From assembly GCF_016805305.1 (NCBI RefSeq), contig NZ_JAERQN010000008.1, forward strand, positions 62,001 to 126,000: a DNA stretch of 64,000 nt. Reading direction: 5' to 3'. This document shows positions 1-7,620 of the stretch, in pieces. This stretch comes from Falsiroseomonas ponticola. GTDB lineage: Bacteria > Pseudomonadota > Alphaproteobacteria > Acetobacterales > Acetobacteraceae. Position numbers and translations under genes: made by a program. The notes beneath the pieces are model-generated. The model searched no databases and was not told the origin of the DNA. It saw nothing but the letters and a program-made list of their open reading frames with translations. Within the stretch, counting starts at the first letter, position 1; each line of letters opens with the position of its first letter.

Positions 1-804
1 CGTCATCAGCCGGTGGTAGATCAGGTCCGAATTGCCCGCGACGCAGAGCCACTTCCCATCCGCGCAGAGATAGGTGTTGGTCGGCGCCGCCGTCAGGATC
101 GCCGATCCCGCGGGCTGCCGGATCGCCCCCGTCAGCCCGTATTCCGGCAGCATCCCCTCCATCAGGCTGAACACGGAGGAGACGAGATCGACATCGATCA
201 CCCGCCCCCTCGCCGCCGGGTCGCCCTTCACCCCCCAGCAGGCGGAAGCGACGGCCAGCGCCGCGTACATCCCCGCCAGGTCGTCGCTGATGGAAACGCC
301 GCAGCGCGGCGGCGCATGCTCCGTCACCCCCGGCGTCGCCGTCAGGTGGCGAAGCCCGCCCATCGCCTCCCCGATCGCGCCGAAGGCCGGCTTGTCGCGA
401 TAGGGCCCGTCCTGCCCATAGCCGGAGACGCGGGCGATGATCAGCCGCGGATTCGCCTGGTGCAGCGCCTCCGGCCCCAGCCCGATGCGCTCCAGGTAGC
501 CGGGCCGGAAATTCTCCACCAGCGCATCGGCGCGGGCACACAGCTTCCGCAGCCGCTCCCGCCCCTCCGGCTTCTTCAGGTCGAGCGTGACGGAGAGCTT
601 GTTGCGCCCATGGATGCTGAACCAGACGGGATGGCCATTGTGCCGGCTGCCCCAGCCGCGGATCGGGTCGCCCTCCGGCGGCTCCACCTTGATGACCTCG
701 GCACCCAGGTCGGCCAGCAGCCGGGTCGCGAAGGGCCCGGCGATGTAGTGGCCGAGTTCCACCACCTTCAGCCCCTTGAGCGGCAGGTTCCGCGGCGTCG
801 TCAT
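1..804 (-). CDS. CaiB/BaiF family CoA-transferase (3' end beyond window)
   Basis: Family III CoA-transferase that moves CoA between carboxylic acids through an aspartyl-CoA thioester in the cytoplasm. The visible 268 residues start MTTPRNLPLKGLKVVELGHY, followed by the family's IAGPFATRLLADLGAEVIKVE segment (approx. residues 21-41), a GRNKLSVTLDLKKPEGR segment and the SISDDLAGMYAAL region, where Asp174 or Asp175 is the likely catalytic aspartate. The gene runs off the left edge, so about a third of the usual 390-400 residues is missing. The ATG at 802-804 is the only start that keeps the conserved N-terminus. The substrate cannot be told from sequence. Confidence 0.9.
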   Translation of the reverse strand, partial: MTTPRNLPLKGLKVVELGHYIAGPFATRLLADLGAEVIKVEPPEGDPIRGWGSRHNGHPVWFSIHGRNKLSVTLDLKKPEGRERLRKLCARADALVENFRPGYLERIGLGPEALHQANPRLIIARVSGYGQDGPYRDKPAFGAIGEAMGGLRHLTATPGVTEHAPPRCGVSISDDLAGMYAALAVASACWGVKGDPAARGRVIDVDLVSSVFSLMEGMLPEYGLTGAIRQPAGSAILTAAPTNTYLCADGKWLCVAGNSDLIYHRLMT

Positions 805-1072
805 GCTCTGTCCCGTCCCGGCGTCGTCCCCGCCTCCCTTACCCCAAAGCGCGCGCATCGCCAGCCGGGGCCTCCTCACGCGGATTCGATGGCGGAAGCC
901 GAAAAGTTGGCCCCCCGGAAAGGATCGGGAAACCACGCCGCGCGATAACACCCTCGGGTTGCCGATCTTCGCAGCCCGTCTCTCCCTCCCGGGTGCCGGC
1001 CACTTCCCCCCGATCTCGCCGGCACCCTCCAACTGGGCCGGGGCTTCCCCTGGAAGCTCCGGCCGATTTTTT
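805..1072. other. Intergenic region with no protein gene
   Basis: This 268-base gap separates the CoA-transferase start from the stop of the MFS gene. I see no protein-coding signal with a convincing start. The only clear structure is the plus-strand intrinsic terminator at its right end. That terminator implies that something is transcribed rightward through the gap, but no promoter stands out. Confidence 0.5.
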
Positions 1073-1073
1073 T
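1036..1073 (+). terminator. Rho-independent terminator (plus strand)
   Basis: A 13-bp stem has its left arm at 1036-1048 and its right arm at 1052-1064. Pairing is complete except for one G-U wobble, the loop is CCT, and the stem is followed by GA and seven T at 1067-1073. The orientation ends plus-strand transcripts, although both flanking genes lie on the minus strand. The T-run touches the stop codon of the MFS gene. Confidence 0.7.
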
Positions 1074-2197
1074 CAGCCGCCCCGGCCCCGCCACGCCACC
1101 AGCAGCGCCGCCGCCGACAGCACCAGGCCCGCGCCGAAGACCGCCGCATGGCTCTCCGCCGTGGCCGCGAAAAGCCCCGCCAGCGCGAAGGCCGTGCCGG
1201 CCTGGGCGATGGCATAGCCCGCCGTGGCCCGGACCCAGACGACGGAGGCCTGCACCCCCGCCACCTCCCGCGCCGCCACCAGCGTCACCGCCGTGGCGCC
1301 GACCCCCGCAAAGCCCCCCAGCGGCGCCGCCAGCAGCAGCGCCCCCCACCACGGCACCAGCGCGGCCGACAGCGCCGCCACCTGCACCACCATCCAGGCC
1401 GGCAGGGCCCGCCGCCCGCCGATCCGCCCCGCGATCCGCCCGCCGAGCAAGGTGCCCGCCACCGCCCCCGCGCCGAACAGCACCCAGACCAGGCTGCCCG
1501 ACGTCACCGCCATGCCCCGGCCCCGCACCGCCAGGTCCGCCAGATAGACCATCGGCGCCACCATCCCGGCGCCGGACAGCCCATAGGCCAGCAGCAGCCG
1601 CACCGCGCGCGGCACCGATTCCCCCGGCCCCGGCGCCGGCACCGCGGCTGGGTCCGGCCACCACGGGCGCACCGCCAGCCAGATCGCCAGCACCGCGACC
1701 GCCAGGCCGAGCCACGCCACCGCCAGCCCGCCCCCCAGCAGGGCCGGGACCAGCAGCCCCGCCAGCATCACCCCCGTGCCCGCCCCGGCCATGACCATGC
1801 CGCCAGCGAGCCCCCGCGCCTCCGCCGGCACGCTCGCCTGGACGGAAGGGCCGGACAGCGCCATCAGGAACCCGCCCGCCACGCCCGCCAGCCCCCGCCA
1901 CAGGCAGAACCAGGCCAGCCCCCCCTGCAGCGCACAGGCGGCGAAGGACAGCGCCGCCAGCGCCATGCCGGCATCCAGCGCCCGCGGCACGCCGACGCGC
2001 CGCGCCAGCCGCCGCCCCGCCATGACGCCACCCAGGTAGCCCGCCAGGTTGGCGGCGCCGAGCAAGCCGCCGCCCCCGCCATCCACCCAGCCGGCCGCCA
2101 CCATCGCCGGGAACAGCGGCACATAGGCGAAGCGGGCCAGGCCGATGCTGGCGCAGATCGCCCCCCAGCCCGCCACCGCCGGCCGCCACCAGCTCAT
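1073..2197 (-). CDS. MFS transporter, YbfB/YjiJ type
   Basis: Inner-membrane major facilitator carrier of 374 residues with about 12 hydrophobic helices. The N-terminal helix carries the ASIGLARFAYVPLFPAMV pattern typical of the YbfB/YjiJ group, and loop 2-3 carries a GRRLARRVG version of the MFS A-motif. The substrate is unknown. Its start lies 15 bases from the stop of the upstream small secreted protein gene on the same strand, so the two are probably co-transcribed. The composition is extremely Ala/Gly/Val-rich, like its neighbours. Confidence 0.85.
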   Translation of the reverse strand: MSWWRPAVAGWGAICASIGLARFAYVPLFPAMVAAGWVDGGGGGLLGAANLAGYLGGVMAGRRLARRVGVPRALDAGMALAALSFAACALQGGLAWFCLWRGLAGVAGGFLMALSGPSVQASVPAEARGLAGGMVMAGAGTGVMLAGLLVPALLGGGLAVAWLGLAVAVLAIWLAVRPWWPDPAAVPAPGPGESVPRAVRLLLAYGLSGAGMVAPMVYLADLAVRGRGMAVTSGSLVWVLFGAGAVAGTLLGGRIAGRIGGRRALPAWMVVQVAALSAALVPWWGALLLAAPLGGFAGVGATAVTLVAAREVAGVQASVVWVRATAGYAIAQAGTAFALAGLFAATAESHAAVFGAGLVLSAAALLVAWRGRGG

Positions 2198-2212
2198 CGA
2201 AACGGGTGCGCC

Positions 2213-2467
2213 CTATCCCCCCTGGGCGCGGGCCGCGCGCAAGGCCCGGCGCAGCTTCGCGATGCCGGTCCGGATATGGCCGCTGTCGCACAGCCGCAGC
2301 CCCTCCGCCGCCAGCGCCATGGCCTGCTGGTCCGCCCCCTGCTGCGCGGAAAGCCGGGCGGCGAGGAAGCCGCAATACTCCGGGCTGTCGGTGGTGACGC
2401 GCAGCGGCTGGTCCGCGATGGCGGGGGCAGCCAGGGCGACACCGAAGAGGAGGGAGGGCAACCGCAT
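2213..2467 (-). CDS. Small secreted hypothetical protein
   Basis: An 84-residue protein of unknown function. It begins with a probable signal peptide (MRLPSLLFGVALAAPAIA) and continues with a short helical domain holding two cysteines, SPEYCGFLAARL and GLRLCDSGH, which may pair in the periplasm. A start 69 bases further upstream is open, but the ATG at 2465-2467 puts the signal peptide at the N-terminus. It sits between the sensor kinase and the MFS gene on the same strand. Confidence 0.6.
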   Translation of the reverse strand: MRLPSLLFGVALAAPAIADQPLRVTTDSPEYCGFLAARLSAQQGADQQAMALAAEGLRLCDSGHIRTGIAKLRRALRAARAQGG

Positions 2468-2567
2468 GCCCGGATCATCGCAAACCGCACCCGGACATGG
2501 CGGTGGCCTTCCCGTGAAAGTGCCGTCATCCGGCACGCCGCCGGCGCAACGACCATGCGCCCGCGCC

Positions 2568-3971
2568 TCATCCCGCCGGCAGGCGCAGCCGGACGGTCAG
2601 CCCCGGCGGCTGGCGCCCGCGCACCGTATCCTCCAGCACCACCTCCCCGCCATGCAGCGCCACCACCGCCCGCACCAGCGACAGGCCAAGCCCCGAGCCC
2701 GGCGTGTTGCGGGAGGTATCGGCCCGGAAGAACCGCTCCCCGGCCCGCGCCCGGTCCTCCGGCGCCAGGCCCGGCCCGTCATCCGCCACCGCGATCTCGA
2801 CCGATCCCTCCAGCACCTGCGCCGACAGCGCCACGCGCCCGCCATCCGGCGTGAACTTCAAGGCATTGTCGAGCAGGTTGGCCACGGCCTGCAGCAGCAG
2901 GTCGCGGTCCCCCACCAGGTTCAGCGCCTCCGGCAGGTCCACCGCCAGCACCTGCTCCCGCGCCTCCGCCGCCGCGCCATACAGGTCGGCCGCATCCGCC
3001 AGCGTCGGCGCCATGTCCACCGGCGCGAAGGCGGCGCGGCGGGCGCCCGCCTCCACCTCCGCGATGCGCAGCACCGCCTTGAAGACGCGCGCGATGCCAT
3101 CGAGATCCGCGATCCCCTGCTCCACCGCGGCGCGCAGCGCCTCCTCATCCGCCGCGTCGCCCAGCGCCTCCTCCAGCTTCGCCCGCGCGCGGGCGATGGG
3201 GGTGCGAAGGTCATGCGCGATGGCGTCGGACACGCCGCGCACGCCCTCCATCAGCGTGGCGATGCGATCCAGCATGGCGTTCATCGTCATGCCGAGCCGG
3301 TCGAATTCGTCCTGCCGTTCGGAAAGCGGCACGCGGCGGGAGAGGTCGCCAGCCGCGATCGCCGCCGCCGTGCCATAGACCGGCATCAGCCGCCGCTCCA
3401 GCGACCGCCGCAGCAGCCAGGCCCCCAGCAGCGCGATGGCGGCGGAGGAGGAGGCCGCCCAGGCGATGCCCTCGCTCAGCAGGCCGCGCAGCCGCAGCTT
3501 CTCCGCCACGTCGCGCCCGACCAGCAGCCGGAGCTGCCCCGCCAGCTCCACCCGCAGCATCCGCGCCTCGCTCTCCGTCCCGTCGCGCAGCAGCGGCATG
3601 CGGATCCAGGCGGCATCGGCCTCGGCCTCCGCCGGCCAGACCGCGAGGTTGCCCGCCAGCACGCGGCGATCGGGGGAGAGCAGCAGGTAGAGGCTCTCAT
3701 TCTGCACATCGAGCGCGAGGCGATCCTCGATGGCCGCGACCAGGCCGGTCAGCCCCGCATCCCGCTGCCGTTCCACCAGCGCGGTGGCATCGGCGCGGAT
3801 CGCCGCATCCGTCTGCCGGTCCAGCGCGCCGGCGGTGTTCCACCACAGCACCACCGCGGCCGCGGTGGCGGCGGCGGCGAACATGGCGGTGAACAGCAGC
3901 GCGAAGCGGCCCGAGGCGCTGCGCAGCAGGCCGATCAGCGGCAGGTTGGCCGGCGACGTATTCGGCATCAC
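2568..3971 (-). CDS. HAMP-containing sensor histidine kinase
   Basis: Inner-membrane sensor kinase of 467 residues. A first membrane helix lies at about residues 22-44, followed by a periplasmic sensor of about 120 residues and a second helix near 168-187. Next come HAMP, an H-box with phospho-accepting His253 (VSDAIAHDLRTPIARA), and a HATPase domain with an N-box NLLDNALKF, a DDGPGL G1 box and a GSGLGLS G2 box. It starts 34 bases after the response regulator stop, so the two form one two-component operon. The signal is unknown. The upstream HtrA and C13 peptidases suggest an envelope-stress input. Confidence 0.93.
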   Translation of the reverse strand: MMPNTSPANLPLIGLLRSASGRFALLFTAMFAAAATAAAVVLWWNTAGALDRQTDAAIRADATALVERQRDAGLTGLVAAIEDRLALDVQNESLYLLLSPDRRVLAGNLAVWPAEAEADAAWIRMPLLRDGTESEARMLRVELAGQLRLLVGRDVAEKLRLRGLLSEGIAWAASSSAAIALLGAWLLRRSLERRLMPVYGTAAAIAAGDLSRRVPLSERQDEFDRLGMTMNAMLDRIATLMEGVRGVSDAIAHDLRTPIARARAKLEEALGDAADEEALRAAVEQGIADLDGIARVFKAVLRIAEVEAGARRAAFAPVDMAPTLADAADLYGAAAEAREQVLAVDLPEALNLVGDRDLLLQAVANLLDNALKFTPDGGRVALSAQVLEGSVEIAVADDGPGLAPEDRARAGERFFRADTSRNTPGSGLGLSLVRAVVALHGGEVVLEDTVRGRQPPGLTVRLRLPAG

Positions 3972-4005
3972 GCCATCCCCGGCCGCATCCGCGCCTTGCG
4001 GCGCT

Positions 4006-4686
4006 TCAGGCTTCGGCCCGGATCATGTAGCCGGCGTTGCGCACCGTGTGGATCAGCGGCTTGTCGAAGCCCTTGTCCAGCTTGTGCCGCAGGCGGCTGA
4101 CATGCACGTCGATGACGTTGGTCTGCGGGTCGAAATGATAGTCCCAGACCTTCTCCAGCAGCATGGTGCGCGTCACCACCTGGCCGGCATGGCGCATCAG
4201 GTGCTCCAGCAGCCGGAATTCCCGCGGCTGCACATCCACCTTCCGCCCGCCCCGCGTCACGGTGCGCGACAGCAGGTCGAGCTCGAGGTCCGCCACCTTC
4301 AGCCGCGTGGTCGGCACCTCCGCCGCCGGGCGGCGGCCCAGCGCCTCCACCCGCGCCAGCAGCTCGGCGAAGGCGAAGGGCTTCGTCAGGTAGTCGTCGC
4401 CGCCGGCCTTCAGCCCCTTCACCCGTTCATCGACGGCGTTGAGGGCGGAGAGGAACAGCACGGGCGTCCGGTTGCCCTGGCCGCGCAGCGTCTCCACCAG
4501 GCGCACGCCATCCACGCCGCCGGGCAGCATGCGGTCGAGCACCAGCACGTCGAAGCTTTCGGAGGCCGCCATGAACAGCCCGTCCCGGCCATTCGGCGCA
4601 TGCTCCACCGTATGCCCCGCCTCCTGCAGCCCCTTCTTCACGAAGCGGGCCACCTCGGCGTCGTCCTCCACCAGAAGGATTCTCAT
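4006..4686 (-). CDS. OmpR/PhoB-family response regulator
   Basis: A DNA-binding response regulator of 226 residues. The receiver domain (1-115) has the acidic pair E7/D8/D9, phospho-acceptor Asp51 in LVLDRMLPGG, Ser80 in the switch position and Lys102. A C-terminal winged helix (about 130-224) ends with DVHVSRLRHKLDKGF and a TVRNAGYMI hairpin. It is the partner of the kinase immediately downstream. The 91-base gap to the upstream peptidase gene contains a weak inverted repeat, CAATC-N6-GATTG at 4692-4707, that could be an autoregulatory site; this is speculative. Confidence 0.95.
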   Translation of the reverse strand: MRILLVEDDAEVARFVKKGLQEAGHTVEHAPNGRDGLFMAASESFDVLVLDRMLPGGVDGVRLVETLRGQGNRTPVLFLSALNAVDERVKGLKAGGDDYLTKPFAFAELLARVEALGRRPAAEVPTTRLKVADLELDLLSRTVTRGGRKVDVQPREFRLLEHLMRHAGQVVTRTMLLEKVWDYHFDPQTNVIDVHVSRLRHKLDKGFDKPLIHTVRNAGYMIRAEA

Positions 4687-4777
4687 GCCGTTCGCACCAA
4701 TCCAGAGAGATTGCGGACAGTAATCCTGGGGCGGCCCAGCGGCAACGCCCCCGAAAGCAAGAGCTTACAGGACGCTG

Positions 4778-5563
4778 TCACCCCGTCTTGGAACGTCGCG
4801 GCGGGGCCGGCGCGGCGGCGGGCGCCGGCATCGGCGGCAGCACCAGGTCCCGCAGCCCCGCGCCCAGATGCGCCGCGGGCTCCGAGGGCGGGGCCACGCG
4901 CCGGCGCGTCTCCTCCGCCTGCACGCAATCCCGCGTGCGCTCCCGGATCCCCAGCACCGGCCCGCCCTGGACAAGGGATTGCAGCAGGCAATCGTCGAAG
5001 ACCGTCAGCTCGAACCCCGCCCCGCAGCCGAAGGAGGACCGGTCCGGCCGCGCCGCCGTCAGCACCACCCGGTTGTCCCGCGCCATGGTCCCGGTGGCGA
5101 AGTCGCCGGTGTAGCAGCCGGACGCCACCACCAGCGTCGGCGCATTCCCGCAGCCGAGCTGCAGCACCTTGTCCAGCAGGTTGGGCGTCAGCACCTGGTT
5201 CCCCGGTACGAAGACCAGCCCCGCATTCTGCGCGCCATGCATGGTCAGGAACACCAGGCACCCCTCCCCCGCCGCCGGGCGCAGGCCCTGGATCGCCTCG
5301 ATCGCCTGCATCAGCCCGCCGGGCCGGGCGCCGGAGGCTGCCTCCTGCGGCCGGGCGGACAGCCGCGTCACCTGGCCGGGCACGGTGATGCCCGCGGCCG
5401 TCAGCCGCTCCGCCATCGCGCGCGCCGCATTGTCCCAGACGGGCAGGGAGGGATCGCCCGCCACCAGCACCGCGCGCCAGCGGATGCCGGGCTGCTGCGC
5501 GGCGGCGGGCAGGCTCAGCGTGACCAGCGCGGCCAGGGCGGCAAGCAGGCGGGGGATTCTCAT
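4778..5563 (-). CDS. Legumain-like C13 family cysteine peptidase, secreted
   Basis: A 261-residue clan CD cysteine peptidase. A signal peptide (about residues 1-22, ending PAAAQ) exports it. The core shows the family's two catalytic blocks: FLTMHG with His109-Gly110, and VVASGCYTG with Cys150, each following a hydrophobic beta strand. TAARPDRSSFGCG follows, in the place of the S1-pocket strand. The C-terminus is Pro/Ala-rich. It is a close paralogue of the next gene upstream (4778-5563 versus 5627-6409), sharing KWRAVLVAGxPxLPVWDNA-type and FELTVFDDCLL segments, so it arose by tandem duplication. The substrate is unknown; it could act on envelope proteins or as a transpeptidase. Confidence 0.75.
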   Translation of the reverse strand: MRIPRLLAALAALVTLSLPAAAQQPGIRWRAVLVAGDPSLPVWDNAARAMAERLTAAGITVPGQVTRLSARPQEAASGARPGGLMQAIEAIQGLRPAAGEGCLVFLTMHGAQNAGLVFVPGNQVLTPNLLDKVLQLGCGNAPTLVVASGCYTGDFATGTMARDNRVVLTAARPDRSSFGCGAGFELTVFDDCLLQSLVQGGPVLGIRERTRDCVQAEETRRRVAPPSEPAAHLGAGLRDLVLPPMPAPAAAPAPPRRSKTG

Positions 5564-5626
5564 GCGGCACCTCTCATCCCGGCGACGATAGCCTGCCAGG
5601 GCCCGGGGGCTCGTTCAAATCCGTCG

Positions 5627-6409
5627 TCAGCCGCGCAGCGGCGGCAGGCGCAGGTCGCGGATCGCCGGGCCGAGATGCAGCACCGGCTCCGAGGGCGGCG
5701 CCAGGCCGCGGCGCCGTTCCTCCGCCTGCACGCAGCCCGTGGTGCTGCCCCAGACCGCCGGCACCGGCCCGCCCGCCGCCAGGGCGCGCAGCAGGCAATC
5801 GTCGAAGACCGTCAGCTCGAACCCCGCGTCACAGCCGAAGGAGGGCCGGTCCGGTCGCGCCGCCGTCATCACCACGCGGTTCGCCCGCGCCATCGTCCCC
5901 TCCGCGAAGCGCCCGCTGTAACACCCGGAGGCGACGACCATCGTCGGCGCATCGCCACACCCCTCCACCAGCGCGGCGTCCAGCGCCGCCGGCGCCAATT
6001 CCTGCCCCCCGGGCTGGAACACCAGCGTGCCGGAAGGCGATCCATGCATGGTGAGGAAGACGAGGCAGCCCTCGCCGGGGCCCGGGCGCAGCTGCCGGAT
6101 CGCCGCGAGTGTTGCGTCATGGCCGCCCCGGCGCGCGCCGCTCGCCTGCCCGTCGCGCCGCACCGTCAGCCGCGTCACGTGCCCGGGCACGCCGGCATCG
6201 GCGGCCGATAGCCCGGCGGCCAGCCGCCGCGTCGCATTGTCCCAGACCGGCAGGGTCGGGTTGCCGGCGACCAGCACCGCCCGCCACTTCGTCGCCGCCA
6301 GCGCCGAGGCCTCATGCACCGGCCCGGCATAGGGTGGGGGCGGCGGCGCGGCGCAGGCCGCCACCAGCAGGACGGCAAGCAGAGGGGCGAATCGACGCAC
6401 GGCACGCAC
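5627..6409 (-). CDS. Legumain-like C13 family cysteine peptidase, lipoprotein
   Basis: A 260-residue paralogue of the neighbouring peptidase. Its N-terminus is a lipoprotein signal with lipobox LVAAC (Cys19), followed by a proline-rich tether. This copy should therefore be membrane-anchored, while the other is soluble. Catalytic blocks are FLTMHG (His122) and VVASGCYSG (Cys163), and the post-catalytic TAARPDRPSFGCDAGFELTVFDDCLL region is nearly identical in both copies. Its start is 22 bases from the HtrA stop on the same strand, so htrA and both C13 genes probably form one transcript. Confidence 0.75.
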   Translation of the reverse strand: MRAVRRFAPLLAVLLVAACAAPPPPPYAGPVHEASALAATKWRAVLVAGNPTLPVWDNATRRLAAGLSAADAGVPGHVTRLTVRRDGQASGARRGGHDATLAAIRQLRPGPGEGCLVFLTMHGSPSGTLVFQPGGQELAPAALDAALVEGCGDAPTMVVASGCYSGRFAEGTMARANRVVMTAARPDRPSFGCDAGFELTVFDDCLLRALAAGGPVPAVWGSTTGCVQAEERRRGLAPPSEPVLHLGPAIRDLRLPPLRG

Positions 6410-6430
6410 TCCGATCGCCGCCGGGCTGCG

Positions 6431-7537
6431 CTACCCCTGGGGCTGGGCCGGCCGCCTTCCGACCTGCACGGGCAACTCGCTCGGCCGCCCCTCCCGCAGG
6501 ATGGACAGCCGCACGGTCTGCCCCGGCGCGATGGCGGCGATGCCGCGCACCAGGGCGCGGGAAGTCTCCACCTTGTCGCCATTGATCGCAACGACCTGGT
6601 CGCCGGGCCGCAGCCCCGCCCGTGCCGCCGGGCTGCCGCGCTCCACCCCCGCCACCAGCACGCCCCGTGGCGCGGCCGGCGCCGCCGGGCCCCGGCGCGG
6701 CCCATCCTCCGGCCCGCCCACATCCTGCACCGACACGCCGAGCCAGCCGCGCTCCACCCGCCCGCTGCTGCGCAGCTGGTCGATCACGCCCCGCGCCAGG
6801 TCGGAGGGCACCGCGAAGCCGATGCCGGCGGAGGCGCCGGAGGGCGAGTAGATCGCCGTGTTGATGCCGATCACCTCGCCCGCCGTGTTGAACAGCGGCC
6901 CGCCGGAATTGCCCGGGTTGATCGGCGCATCGGTCTGGATGAAGTCGTCGAAGGGCCCCGCCCCGATCTCCCGCCCCCGGGCGGAGACGATGCCGGAGGT
7001 GATGGACCCCCCGAGGCCGAAGGGATTGCCCGCCGCCAGCACCCAGTTGCCCACCCGCAGCGAGGCCGAGCTGCCCCAGGGCACGGCAGGCAGCGCGCCC
7101 CGCGCTTCCACCCGCAGCAGCGCCAGATCCGTCAGATCATCCACCCCCACCAGCCGCGCCTGGTATTCCTGCCCGTTCTGCAGCGCGACGACGACGCGCG
7201 TGGCATTGCCGATCACGTGGTTGTTGGTGACCACCAGGCCGGAGGGATCGATGATGAAGCCCGACCCGGCGCCGGAGACCGGCTGGCCGCGGCCGCGGAA
7301 CCGGTCGCGGAAATAGCGCTCGAAGGGCGTGCCGCGCAGCTCGGGCGGGATCTCCCCCCGCTGTTCGGAGGTGACGGCGATGTTCACCACCGCCGGCAGC
7401 ACGCGCTCCGCCAGGTCCGCGAAATCGGGCAGCGAGGCCAGCCCGCCCCGCTGGGCCCGTGCCGGCGGGGCGGCGCAGCCGACGACGGGAACCAGGACAA
7501 GGCCGGCCAGGGCACGACGGCTGAGACGCTGTGACAT
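6431..7537 (-). CDS. HtrA/DegP-type serine protease
   Basis: Trypsin-like envelope protease of 368 residues. The catalytic triad is visible as His107 (VVTNNHVIG), Asp137 (DDLTDLALLRV) and Ser211 (PINPGNSGGPL). One C-terminal PDZ domain (about 265-355) is present, against two in DegP, so it is DegS-like in layout. The N-terminus SRRALAGLVLVPVVGC looks like a signal peptide with a possible lipobox at Cys21. A GTG at 7624 overlapping the hrpB stop would add 29 residues, but the ATG at 7537 leaves a normal export signal. It sits upstream of two C13 peptidases and a two-component pair, which suggests a shared envelope quality-control role. Confidence 0.93.
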   Translation of the reverse strand: MSQRLSRRALAGLVLVPVVGCAAPPARAQRGGLASLPDFADLAERVLPAVVNIAVTSEQRGEIPPELRGTPFERYFRDRFRGRGQPVSGAGSGFIIDPSGLVVTNNHVIGNATRVVVALQNGQEYQARLVGVDDLTDLALLRVEARGALPAVPWGSSASLRVGNWVLAAGNPFGLGGSITSGIVSARGREIGAGPFDDFIQTDAPINPGNSGGPLFNTAGEVIGINTAIYSPSGASAGIGFAVPSDLARGVIDQLRSSGRVERGWLGVSVQDVGGPEDGPRRGPAAPAAPRGVLVAGVERGSPAARAGLRPGDQVVAINGDKVETSRALVRGIAAIAPGQTVRLSILREGRPSELPVQVGRRPAQPQG

Positions 7538-7620
7538 GCGGGCTCCGGGATCAGGGGCAACCAGGGCGGATATAGTCCGTTCGGCCCCGCACGCCATGCT
7601 GGCAAAGCCGGGTCTTCGAT

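Noticed and set aside
4692..4707. CAATC-N6-GATTG as a response-regulator operator
   Set aside because: The arms are only five bases, occur once, and no promoter elements line up with them. It is mentioned in the regulator entry but not claimed as a site.
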